Positions 8,731 through 17,600 of a stretch of DNA of 18,321 nucleotides are shown here, piece after piece. The position numbers were made by a program, and so were the translations under genes. Location of the stretch: NCBI GenBank assembly GCA_002171315.2, contig NHFS02000038.1:1-18321 (forward strand). Reading direction: 5' to 3'. Every line of letters begins with the position of its first letter. The stretch's first letter is position 1. This DNA is from Euryarchaeota archaeon TMED117. Its GTDB lineage: Archaea; Thermoplasmatota; Poseidoniia; Poseidoniales; Poseidoniaceae. The notes below the pieces were generated by a model that was not told where the DNA came from, did no database searches, and was given only the letters and a program-made list of their open reading frames with translations.

Positions 8731-8752
8731 CCCCGATACGTGCGGGGATACG
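8731..8752. repeat. Inverted repeat with an overlapping direct repeat
   Basis: CCCCG (8731-8735) and CGGGG (8743-8747) form a 5-base inverted repeat with a 7-base loop, and GATACG occurs twice (8735-8740 and 8747-8752), one helical turn apart. It lies in the 81-base gap between two minus-strand genes, after the stop at 8767 and 46 or more bases upstream of ATG 8685. It could be an operator or part of a terminator; no T tract follows directly. It may also be chance. Confidence 0.25.
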
Positions 8753-8766
8753 ATGGTTTTCGGCAA

Positions 8767-9696
8767 TTATAATCCAGGAGCGGCTTCTCGCCATTCCTCT
8801 TCTTCATCTTCGGATCCTAGGAACCGTCGACCAGCCACTGCAGCCGCTAGTGCAACCATTGAGAGAGCAGGAATGATTTCGAAGCCTGGGAGATACACTC
8901 CACGGACGTAGATTGTAATCATCTGTGATTCACGGTCACATCCACCGTTCTTACAGGAGAAATCAGACTCTGCATAGAAGTCGAGAGTATGGTAAGCATC
9001 GGTCCATCCTTGTGTCTTAGGTGTTCGAATCTGGATTCGAACCTTAGCAGGAGCAACCATTGGCTCAACGTTAACCTTACTGATTGGGATGTTGATGTTG
9101 AATCCTGCATCTTCGAGTTGTTCTCGGGAGTTCTCAGAAATACCGACCTTCATGAAATCGAATTGATTTCCGAGATTGTAAACCTTGAATTCAAAGTCTT
9201 TGTCGGTCTTTGGCATCAGTTGAACGAAAGGCTCGACTGCTTCAACTTGGAGAAGAGCGAATTGAGTGATTGAAACAATCATCGAAGCACCGGATGTAGC
9301 AACGTTTGCTGGAGGCAATCCGCTGATCTCTTGGACACTTCCTTGAACAACCAGACTTCGAGCCTGCATTGTCATGAATGGTTGTGCACGGACAACAACT
9401 TGGAAGTCCTCTTCGCTGTTTCCACCGACATATATGTCACCCGGAGCTGCGGCAGCAAGCCCATCTGACGTTACTGAAAGAGCAATCTTTTCGATGTAAG
9501 CAGTCGGGTTTGAAGCGGTACAAGTTGTGAATCCAACGAGTGTGGAACCAGGCTTGACGTCAACCTTGATTTCTGCAGGAGCGCATGTTATTGAGACCGC
9601 TGCAGTTGGTATTTGTGCTTGAGCAGGGACTGCAACAAGCAACATTGATGCTAGGTAAAGGGTCAAAACGCAAAGTGTTCTCTTAACTCCAGACAT
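8767..9696 (-). CDS. Secreted Ig-like protein with PGF-CTERM-like membrane anchor
   Basis: This 309-residue exported protein has a signal peptide (hydrophobic 9-24, Ala-rich cleavage region VPAQAQ). Two beta-sandwich-like regions follow (about 32-145 and 148-265) that resemble the CARDB/NPCBM-associated type seen in archaeal surface proteins. A short ending, LPGFEIIPALSMVALAAAVA (from 269), is followed by GRRF. A PGF motif before a hydrophobic helix and an Arg cluster is the hallmark of PGF-CTERM signals processed by archaeosortase A in other euryarchaea. Here, unusually, 17 mostly acidic residues follow the Arg pair. Cysteine pairs occur (C38/C59 region, and C-K-N-G-G-C near 250). A GTG three codons upstream (9705) is open, but ATG 9696 gives the normal signal peptide. 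No archaeosortase gene is in the window. Confidence 0.8.
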   Translation of the reverse strand: MSGVKRTLCVLTLYLASMLLVAVPAQAQIPTAAVSITCAPAEIKVDVKPGSTLVGFTTCTASNPTAYIEKIALSVTSDGLAAAAPGDIYVGGNSEEDFQVVVRAQPFMTMQARSLVVQGSVQEISGLPPANVATSGASMIVSITQFALLQVEAVEPFVQLMPKTDKDFEFKVYNLGNQFDFMKVGISENSREQLEDAGFNINIPISKVNVEPMVAPAKVRIQIRTPKTQGWTDAYHTLDFYAESDFSCKNGGCDRESQMITIYVRGVYLPGFEIIPALSMVALAAAVAGRRFLGSEDEEEEWREAAPGL

Positions 9697-9780
9697 TGTG
9701 CTCACTAACTCAACCCACTATACCGCCCCTCATAACCATTTTGCCGGTAAGTGCATGTATGGAAGCAGAATTGGATAGGG

Positions 9781-9786
9781 AAAAAA
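9781..9786 (-). terminator. T-tract terminator of the tRNA gene
   Basis: Immediately after the tRNA discriminator base and one C, the minus strand carries six T, a typical archaeal termination signal for a tRNA transcript. Confidence 0.55.
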
Positions 9787-9787
9787 G

Positions 9788-9861
9788 TGGGCCCGAAGGG
9801 ATTTGAACCCTTGACCGCCCGGTTATGAGCCGGGTGCTCTAACCAACTAAGCTACAGGCCC
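9788..9861 (-). tRNA. tRNA with CAU anticodon (probably Ile2, else elongator Met)
   Basis: A 74-base cloverleaf can be folded by eye. The acceptor stem is GGGCCTG with CGGGCCC (one T-G pair). The D arm begins GCTT and has AGTTGGTTA in the loop. The anticodon stem is CCCGG/CCGGG with loop CTCATAA. The T stem is AAGGG/CCCTT with loop TTCAAAT. The discriminator is A, and no CCA is encoded. The anticodon CAU (complement of 9825-9827) fits Met or, after agmatidine modification, Ile reading AUA. The anticodon stem lacks the three G-C pairs at 29-31/39-41 of initiator tRNA, so it is not the initiator. The GGGCC...GGCCC acceptor and GTAGCTTAG start recall archaeal Ile2 tRNAs, from memory rather than from a comparison. 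It lies 25 bases after the HD phosphohydrolase stop on the same strand. Confidence 0.95.
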
Positions 9862-9886
9862 GATGATGCATGCTGGGACATGAAGT

Positions 9887-11194
9887 TCATGAGTCTGCCG
9901 AATCAAACATTGCCAAGGATGACTGCGAAGGCTTTGTTTTTGAGCGAACCAATGCTTCACACTCATCTCGAATCTCTTGAGGGACAAAAACCAAGATCTG
10001 TTCATCGGATTGGGAAAGGGAACGAATGAGTGGAGAATGCTCTGCTGCGTCCCTCCCATCTTCAAGAATAATCCCTTGCTCGTAAGGCATGTAGCCTCTT
10101 TTCCGAATCGAGGCAGTGATTAGATCATGTTCTGGATCATATCCTGCGGCTTCTATGAATTCTGCAACTTCAGATTGTATAACATTAAACATCTCGGAAG
10201 TGAGTGAAGCAATTCGTAGTGATTTGTGATAATCTCTACGAGCCATTAATCGAGAGGCATAATTGGAAAGAATTTCATCCGATTCTCTTGAGAAACGACT
10301 CATGGCAACCTTCACGTGAGAGTCGTGAATTTCAGCATATTGTTCTGCAGTAAGTGCATCATTAAGCAACATGTGCCCCACTTCTACACCAAGGCTAAGT
10401 TTGCCCTGAGATGCGAGAATCCTAGCACGAGATAACATCCTCACGAGATAGGCTTGTGTCAGCATGTTTACTTTGTGAAAATATACTTGATTGTACATGT
10501 GATAACGTGTAACTAAATAGGCTTCAATTGCAGGCAGACCCCACGATTTGACATAGAGGCGACCTTGATCGTTTACCCTCAACGCTCGAATAACCCTAGC
10601 ACTGTCAAATCCTCCAATTTGAGCACCAGTATTAGCCTGATCCCGTATCATGTAATCCATTCTGTCAACGTCCAATTGGCTGCTTATGATCTCTTTCAAG
10701 AATGGTGCAATCGGCACCCCATCACATTCACCCGCTCCATCCAGTATCGAGAAGAGGCGCTTTTTCCTCTCCATCCCAAGAACTTCATTGAGCACTTGAC
10801 CAATTTCAGAAGAGGTATCCTCCAGCATGACTCTGCCCCAGTGTTCATGTGAATGATAAGTAGCAAAGACTTCTGGAGTTTCTAAAAGATGAGAATAGGG
10901 AGGGTGCCCAATATCATGGAGCAGGGCTCCTAAGCGAATCAATTCTGCGTCATCATTCGACAATAATCCTGGTTGAACTTCTTGCAAAGAATCAGTCAAC
11001 GCTCCTGCAAGATGATAGGCGCCGAGGGAATGAGCGAATCGTGTGTGAGTTGCAGAAGGGAAAACAAATTCACATGTCGAGAGTTGTTGTACGTTACGTA
11101 ATCTCTGGAATTCATGTGTATCGATGATTCTTGCATGATGTGCAGGCACTAAGATATCACGATGAATTTCATCGCGGATAACTCTGTCTCGCAT
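9887..11194 (-). CDS. HD-domain phosphohydrolase, SAMHD1/dGTPase-like (COG1078)
   Basis: This 435-residue cytoplasmic protein is of the HD superfamily that includes SAMHD1 and bacterial dGTP triphosphohydrolases. These hydrolyse dNTPs or other phosphoesters with a bound metal. The metal-binding set is visible: HTRFAHSLG (H55), LLHDIGHPPYSH (H93-D94), and SSQLDVDRMDY (D177). Supporting family segments are FQRLRNVQQLS near residue 30, HEHWG (116-120), and IRDQANTGAQIG. The N-terminal RDEIHRDI matches the usual first segment of COG1078. Its length is in the normal range for the family. The substrate cannot be read from the sequence; dNTP hydrolysis is the family-based guess. The start at ATG 11194 fits the family's N-terminus. 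The gene is divergent from the OB-fold gene across a 91-base gap and is followed by the tRNA. Confidence 0.92.
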   Translation of the reverse strand: MRDRVIRDEIHRDILVPAHHARIIDTHEFQRLRNVQQLSTCEFVFPSATHTRFAHSLGAYHLAGALTDSLQEVQPGLLSNDDAELIRLGALLHDIGHPPYSHLLETPEVFATYHSHEHWGRVMLEDTSSEIGQVLNEVLGMERKKRLFSILDGAGECDGVPIAPFLKEIISSQLDVDRMDYMIRDQANTGAQIGGFDSARVIRALRVNDQGRLYVKSWGLPAIEAYLVTRYHMYNQVYFHKVNMLTQAYLVRMLSRARILASQGKLSLGVEVGHMLLNDALTAEQYAEIHDSHVKVAMSRFSRESDEILSNYASRLMARRDYHKSLRIASLTSEMFNVIQSEVAEFIEAAGYDPEHDLITASIRKRGYMPYEQGIILEDGRDAAEHSPLIRSLSQSDEQILVFVPQEIRDECEALVRSKTKPSQSSLAMFDSADS

Positions 11195-11285
11195 AGTATG
11201 TCCTGCTCATTCGTTGCATTTCAAGGCATCTCCTCTCAGAGAGCCGAGGGGCAACGGCTATCCCCTGTAGGCTAAACCATTGTCC

Positions 11286-13028
11286 ATGGCGGATGGTCTC
11301 AAGTCCTTTCTCGCTCGATTATCGACAGATGACCCTGAAACGAACGGACCCCGACTATGGGTTATGTTTGCCATATCCCTCTTCTTAGTTGCCACACTCA
11401 ATTGGTATGCAATGGTACGTGAACCATCCGTAGTAGAGATTGATGACCTGACTGAATACGTCAATGAAGTTGTCAAAGTTGAAGGTACATTGATTTCTTG
11501 GGTTGAAGATCCGTACAATTCAGGAGATGATCGTCTTGATGCAATCATTGATGATGGAACCGGTGTTGTTGAATTACGATGGTATCGACCAGGAGATACG
11601 CCTCCAATTGGAACAGATGTTACAATCATAGGAGATGTCATCAATTACGAAGGACGAATGTGGATACAAGCACTTGGAGCGGGAGCGATGAGTTGGAAAT
11701 CATCGGACCTCCCGGATGTGCCTTGGTTAGCAATTTCAGATGTCGCTATTGATCCAGAAAAATTTGATGGGGAAATCATTCAACTTAGTGGGTTCATTTC
11801 GAAATCCATTGCCCCTGATGTGGCCTTTGGAACCGCTAAACTTGGAGACCACCCTAATTATGGAAACTCTGAGCATCAAATCAGTATGACGATTCATTCT
11901 TCCACAGAACAATGGATTGAAGCAGGCTCCAAGGTCACTGTTCAAGGTGTTTTGTCCTATCAACAACGTGAATTGAGTTGGAATCTCGGCGTGCAAGGTC
12001 CTGAAATCATGGTCGATCGAAATCATCCGATTGAGATTCCTTTACTCGATTGGGCATCCCAATCAACATGGATGTACCAATCCGGTAGGACCGTTGATGT
12101 TGCAGGCATGCTATCCATCGATAACGGCACATGGGAACTCACTGGTTCAGCAGGTTCACCACTTTGTGTAATTCCAAGCGAAGATGACTTGTCGATGGCC
12201 GAGACATGGGACGGAAAGGCGATCAAAATGCGAGGACGACTTGTTTGGAATACTGCAATTTCCTCTTGGTGCCTCGACAAGGGTGGTGAAGACAGTGAGT
12301 CTCTCACAGCCACATCCACAATCAACGATTTACTCTTGATGCTCAGTGCAAATCCAATTGCTGCACTTAGTGACCCAGACACACATTATACGGTCACAGC
12401 ATACATGAAGTACGCTGTTGAACCAAGTGTTGAGGACGAATCTGGTTACTTTGCTGACTCAGCTGGCTACACACCTGGTTGGACCAGTATCGCAGTAACC
12501 ATTCCAGGGCCCCGATCAACTTGGCTTGAGGCGGGTCAGTCAGTGATTGCAGATGTTACTGTTTCTTGGGACGATGAAAATATGCGTGCTGAATTGTTAA
12601 TTCATGACCTTACTGAAGGTGATAAAATGAATCCAACAACACTCCTCTGGTCGGATGGAGCGACACAATGGGGTTATGATAAAAACAAAGTTGTACGATT
12701 AAACGGTCTTGCTGTTGAAGAGAATGGAACGTGGTTCCTTTCCGAACCAGGCAGTGAAAAGAAGGTACGCTTGAATGCTCTTGGAAACTCAATCGGTCTC
12801 GATGAACTGCACCTTGGAACAGCGATGACATGGGAAGGTCGTTTGCTTCAAATCGAAGACAGTGATTCTATGGCAGTCATTTATTCATTAGAAAGTGCGG
12901 ATGTCGATGACAGAGATAACGACGGACTCAGTGACACTCTTGAAAATTCATTTGGAACGAGTTCTTATTCAGAAGATTCTGATGGCGACGGGACCAGCGA
13001 TCGTCAAGAATACATTGATCAACAGTAA
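11286..13028 (+). CDS. Membrane-anchored multi-OB-fold protein with calcium-binding-type C-terminus
   Basis: This 580-residue protein has one N-terminal helix (about 23-44), so nearly all of it should lie outside the membrane. Residues 56-130 read as an OB fold (VKVEGTLISWVED, DAIIDDGTGVVELRW, GTDVTIIGDVINYEGRMWI). At least three further segments repeat this shape (about 163-240, 268-338 and 465-535), each with a GxL/I-W or G-T-W element, but with low identity. The last ~42 residues carry two D-x-D-x-D-G-type motifs (DRDNDGLSD and DSDGDGTSD), as in thrombospondin type 3 and dockerin-like calcium loops. An in-frame TTG at 11280 is possible, but ATG 11286 was preferred. The stop is 12 bases before the permease gene, so the two are very likely co-transcribed. 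Nucleic acid binding is possible from the fold, but OB folds also bind other ligands. Confidence 0.8.
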   Translation: MADGLKSFLARLSTDDPETNGPRLWVMFAISLFLVATLNWYAMVREPSVVEIDDLTEYVNEVVKVEGTLISWVEDPYNSGDDRLDAIIDDGTGVVELRWYRPGDTPPIGTDVTIIGDVINYEGRMWIQALGAGAMSWKSSDLPDVPWLAISDVAIDPEKFDGEIIQLSGFISKSIAPDVAFGTAKLGDHPNYGNSEHQISMTIHSSTEQWIEAGSKVTVQGVLSYQQRELSWNLGVQGPEIMVDRNHPIEIPLLDWASQSTWMYQSGRTVDVAGMLSIDNGTWELTGSAGSPLCVIPSEDDLSMAETWDGKAIKMRGRLVWNTAISSWCLDKGGEDSESLTATSTINDLLLMLSANPIAALSDPDTHYTVTAYMKYAVEPSVEDESGYFADSAGYTPGWTSIAVTIPGPRSTWLEAGQSVIADVTVSWDDENMRAELLIHDLTEGDKMNPTTLLWSDGATQWGYDKNKVVRLNGLAVEENGTWFLSEPGSEKKVRLNALGNSIGLDELHLGTAMTWEGRLLQIEDSDSMAVIYSLESADVDDRDNDGLSDTLENSFGTSSYSEDSDGDGTSDRQEYIDQQ

Positions 13029-13029
13029 C

Positions 13030-13036
13030 GGGGTGA
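13030..13036 (+). promoter_or_regulatory. Strong Shine-Dalgarno site of the permease gene
   Basis: GGGGTGA lies 4 bases before ATG 13041 and 2 bases after the stop codon of the preceding gene. It matches the archaeal 16S rRNA 3' end and indicates translation from a polycistronic message. Confidence 0.75.
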
Positions 13037-13040
13037 ACAG

Positions 13041-14543
13041 ATGATTGAAGCATATTTCACTGATTTATGGTGGCTCTTAGGAGCCCTGTTCTTCGGTGTT
13101 TTCATGGGTTCCTTGACTGGGCTTATCCCGGGTTTTCACGTCAACAATGTTGCTTTAATTTTGCTCGCATTATCCCCTGCACTCCTCGATTTAGGAATTC
13201 CACTTTCGGCAGTTGCTGCAATTATCGTTTCAACGGGAACGGTCCATACTTTCCTGAATTACATTCCTTCTGCACTTATTGGCGCTCCAGACGGGGATAC
13301 TGCGTTATCGCTTTTGCCAGGACATAGGATGTTGTTAGCAGGTAATGCTGCGCGTGGTGTTGCATGGTCAGCGAGAGGATCACAACTCGGCCTGTTTCTT
13401 TCATTACCACTTATCATCGTTGCAAGAATAGCATTCGGGCCTGAACTCAATTGGTATGACGGCATGCGTACTTGGTTACCAGTGATTTTACTTACGATTT
13501 CTCTGCTCCTTCTCGCAACTGAAACTACTCGTCTCGATTGGCCGAAATGGGTTCAGAAAATCACATGGAATAAACTTGGCAAGGATAGTCGCTTGGCAGG
13601 ATTTTTTGCAGCTACAGTCTTTTTCCTTCTCGCAGGATTGTACGGATGGGCAGTATTCGAACTTCCAGTTGACAGCCCTGTAGGAATGCCTTCTCCATCC
13701 CTGCTTTTACCCAGTCTCGCAGGATTGTTTGGAATAGCAAATTTACTGGATATTTATGCCACAACAAGTCACTTGCCACCTCAGCGTGAGAATTGGGACT
13801 TGCCGCCTGTAAAACCTCTCATCGCCCCATGCTTTTGGTCAGCAGTAGCCGGAGCAAGCATGGGTGTATTACCTGGTATGACCGCATCACAAGCAACAGT
13901 TTTGGTCATGGGCGGAAGAAACGTTGCGGCAAAGGTCCAAGGGAAAGAGGGGTATGGAATGGACTGGGAAACCCGTCGATTAACTGAACTTTCTGATGAT
14001 GAATTACTTGAAATCGCTATCGCAGAAGCTGAAGGCGGTCATGAAGGACCTCAAACCAAACAAGATTTGGAAGTCATTGCCATTCTCTCTGCAGTCAATA
14101 CAGCAGTCACAGTCATGGTTCTTGGTTTCCTATATATTATTGGAAGATCACGTTCAGGTGCAACACTTGCTCTGAAGATGATGTATCCTATCGAAACATG
14201 GAATTCTACGGAACCAACAGCAGATTTCATCCGATTACTTGCTGTTTGTCTCGCTGCAGGAATCATGGCAATGCCAATTATGAAAATTGTCGGTAAAGGT
14301 ATGTTGCGACTGCACGCTGCAATTCCATTACAATCAATGGTCATGGGTGTCATTATCTTCGTTGCTGCTCTGGTTTGGCTTTCGACAGGATTCGTAGGAA
14401 TAGGCGTTCTCATTGTGGGAACAATCCTTGGAATGATGCCTCCGAGAATAGGTATACGCAGAAGCCACGGAATGGGAATTATTCTTGTCCCAATTATGAT
14501 TTACACATTCGCACAGATGGCGGATAACTTTGGATTCATCTGA
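13041..14543 (+). CDS. TctA-family (DUF112/COG1784) permease
   Basis: This 500-residue polytopic membrane protein belongs to the family related to the large subunit of tripartite tricarboxylate transporters. Two copies of the family's Gly-rich re-entrant motif are visible: GSLTGLIPGFHVNN (23-36) and GASMGVLPGMTASQ (about 270-283). This is the internal duplication typical of TctA. Ten or more hydrophobic segments occur. A large charged loop lies at about 291-350 (GRNVAAKVQGKEGYGMDWE through LSDDELLEIAIAEAE). No TctB (small membrane subunit) or TctC (binding protein) is encoded next to it, so it is an orphan permease like other archaeal COG1784 members, whose substrate is not established. It is translated from its own strong Shine-Dalgarno site right after the OB-fold gene. 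A carboxylate substrate is only a family-based guess. Confidence 0.92.
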   Translation: MIEAYFTDLWWLLGALFFGVFMGSLTGLIPGFHVNNVALILLALSPALLDLGIPLSAVAAIIVSTGTVHTFLNYIPSALIGAPDGDTALSLLPGHRMLLAGNAARGVAWSARGSQLGLFLSLPLIIVARIAFGPELNWYDGMRTWLPVILLTISLLLLATETTRLDWPKWVQKITWNKLGKDSRLAGFFAATVFFLLAGLYGWAVFELPVDSPVGMPSPSLLLPSLAGLFGIANLLDIYATTSHLPPQRENWDLPPVKPLIAPCFWSAVAGASMGVLPGMTASQATVLVMGGRNVAAKVQGKEGYGMDWETRRLTELSDDELLEIAIAEAEGGHEGPQTKQDLEVIAILSAVNTAVTVMVLGFLYIIGRSRSGATLALKMMYPIETWNSTEPTADFIRLLAVCLAAGIMAMPIMKIVGKGMLRLHAAIPLQSMVMGVIIFVAALVWLSTGFVGIGVLIVGTILGMMPPRIGIRRSHGMGIILVPIMIYTFAQMADNFGFI

Positions 14544-14602
14544 TTTAGGGGAAAGTACACCTCGCCAAAAGATATGAGGGGGATGACGTTAGGTGGACTT
14601 GT

Positions 14603-14608
14603 AGGTGA
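14603..14608 (+). promoter_or_regulatory. Shine-Dalgarno site that decides the start of the LTD-PLD gene
   Basis: AGGTGA lies 4 bases before ATG 14613. In-frame ATGs at 14574 and 14583 lack such a site and would add residues ahead of the signal peptide, so 14613 is preferred. Confidence 0.65.
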
Positions 14609-14612
14609 CACC

Positions 14613-17600
14613 ATGCGCGGCCAATCATATCTTTTACTCGCACTTCTTTTACTTGTACCACTAACACCATTTGTTGAACCTGTAGAGTCCACATCTGCTC
14701 GCAGTCAACCATGCGGAGGTGCTGTATGTATCAACGAAGCATTACCTAATCCAAACGGTCTTGATGATGCAAACTATCCCGGTGGAGAATGGCTTGAAAT
14801 CTACAACTCTGGAACAACCAGTGTAGATGTTCGTAATTGGTATTTTTCCAACAAGGCTTCAAAGACACTCACCTTCGATGTAAACAGCATTGTAGACTAT
14901 GATGCAAATAATGCTTCGACATATACAATTGATCCAGGAGAGTACATGATCATCGCTCGAAACGGATATTCTAATTTCTATGTCGCCAATTCAAATGATT
15001 TCATGACACTCTACGATGGATCCGGGAATTGGATTGATGAGGCCACATGGAACTCCAGCTCGTCTGGAGTAAGCCTTGAACAAGATCCATCCGATCCGTA
15101 TGCTGATTGGATAGCGACCTCAAATCCGACTCCAGGTTCTTCGAATACTGGAGGGGGCAGCACAGGACCTACCTTTTCCCCTAGCGAATTACAAATAAAT
15201 GAGGTCATGGCAGATTCCTGGCCAAGTCGAGATAATGCCTCTTGGCCTGGTGGCGAATGGGTGGAGTTGTACAATAATGGAACTTCCACCATCAACATGT
15301 CCGGCTGGTGGTTGCAAGACCAAGCAGGCAATATGATCGAAATGGATTCAAGCCACCTAATTGGAGCAACCTCAGATTATGCAACACAACTGATTTACCC
15401 GGGTGAGACTCGAATCGTAGCAGTGAATGCAACATCGAGCAGTGGTGTGCTAAACAACGGCCAAGAAACCCTTCGGCTTTATCTTCCGAATGGAAGCATC
15501 GGAGATGAAGTCAGTTGGACAAGCAATGAGCCTGGATTTTCCATCGAGGAAAACCCGTTTGGCGGCATGTGGGTGAAATCAACATATCCATCACCAAATG
15601 CGACAAATATACCTCCTCTTGACACAATTGCAGCCACTGGATCTGTAGGATTCAATGAAATAATGCCAGTTTCTAATAATGATGGTAACGCGTCACCTGA
15701 AGGCGAATGGATTGAATTATTGAACACAGGGACAACCGATATTGACCTCAATGGGTGGTCGATCATTGATGGAATGGGTAACCAAACATTCCTTGACCCC
15801 GGTTCAATTGCGGTTAACAGTTCACAAGGAAGTACCACCATTCTCTCTGGAGAGCGCAGACTGATTGAATTCACCACAGATACGCGTCTTTGGGACAATT
15901 ACAATCATCTTATCTTACTCGATGCTTCATCGATGATCGTTGATATGGCTTGGTATGCCACGAATTACGGACCAAATATCTCTCTTCTCCGTAGCACAAA
16001 CTACAATGATGCATGGTCTCCTTCACTGTATCCAACACCTGGGCAACCAGAACCGATTCCAACTGCAACCACAGGCGATATTCGTTTCACAGAACTACTC
16101 GCAGATGCTGTTGGTTCTGACTCTGAATCATATCCTGGCGGTGAATGGATTGAAATCCACAACTTTGGTTCTTCCGAAGTTGACGTTGCAGGATGGAGAC
16201 TCTCAGCCGCAAATCGTAACCTGATGCTGCATCAATACAACATGCCGATGAAATCAACCACCATTCTAGCGCCAGGTGAAACAACCCTGATCGCACTAAA
16301 TGGAACATCTCAATTCTACCTAAAACACACCACCCCTGATCAAATCAATCTCATTGATGGAAATGGAGCAGTCGCCCACTCAGCTCAATGGACAAGCACC
16401 CTCGAGGGAAGTTCGCTCATCAACAATACAGAAACTCATGCAGGTGCTGGTCAATCTGGCCTCAATGCACCAACAACATCCATCACATGGGGAGTGGATG
16501 ATTGGGTCAACAGTGCGTGGGCAACACCTGGAACTGCTAATCCAATATGGACTGAATATACCAATTCTGAGTCGATTGTGATTACAGAAATTGCTTCTTC
16601 ATGTGACGACTCAACATTCTCACCAGCTGCTGATTGGATAGAACTTCACAACACAGGCGCAGAAAACGTCAACCTAAGCCGCTGGAGAGTGAGCATGGAT
16701 TACACCTCGAACCCACTCATGGGTCGTCAATTTATCGATTCAACCATGCTGTGGAATCACGGAGAAAACAATACGACAGTTGAATCAGGCCAGAGAATTG
16801 TTGTTGAATTGACCTACGATATCTTTGGAGGTTCACTCGAAGACAGTGGTGCTCTTGAGATTCTCAATCCAGATGGAGAACTGGTCACAAGCGCAGCGCC
16901 ATCATCTGAATTCCTTGCAAGCAATTGTGTAACCTATGGATACAATGAAACAAATTCAGAATGGGTTGAGTTTGCATGGCCGACTCCTGGAACTGAAGAA
17001 CCGGATGCTACAATGATTGCATCTCAGGATTCGATCAAGTTTACATCTGTCATGTGGGATGGTATTTCATCGATTTCCACAGAATTAGAATTCTTTGAAC
17101 TTACCAATAACGGAGAAGAGGCTGCAACACTCAATGGATGGAAAATTAGACGAACAGCCGCTGATAATACAGAATACACTGCTGATATCACCAACCTACA
17201 GATTGATGCCGGGTCTTCAGTGAAACTAACCAATGATGTCTCCGCTCTTACCTTGTATGAGGATGGAACAATTCTTGATATGAATACTGTCATGAGTTCA
17301 CCAATTTACCTTCTTGATAGCGGTATGGCATTGCAACTCATTCACCCAACTGGAGCAGTCGCCGATACCATCGTCTACGGCAATGGCCCTGTGGATGCGA
17401 TCGGATGGTCTGGAGTTGCTTTATCAGAGCCAGTAAGTGGAATTGACAATCTGATTTTGTACAGAGGCGATGGGTGTGGAACAATCACCGATACCAACCA
17501 ATCTGTTGATTGGCATCAACGATGGGGACGCCTCGGAGCAAGCGATTTCTGCACAGACCTTACGTTTTCAGATGCAACGATGATTCAGCCACTTCTTGGA

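Noticed and set aside
9788..9861. Initiator tRNA-Met
   Set aside because: The anticodon stem is CCCGG/CCGGG and lacks the three consecutive G-C pairs characteristic of initiator tRNA.
11233..11243. Short palindrome CTCTC-A-GAGAG in the gap between the HD and OB-fold genes
   Set aside because: Five-base arms in a CT/GA-rich stretch are likely by chance, and no second copy was seen.
15011..15898. Minus-strand open frames under the LTD-PLD gene
   Set aside because: They are antisense to a long frame with clear domain signatures and show no family features or ribosome binding sites.
14613..17560. DNA-level tandem repeat array
   Set aside because: The six lamin-tail units share only protein-level signatures; no repeated DNA blocks were seen, so it is a domain array and not a recent repeat expansion.
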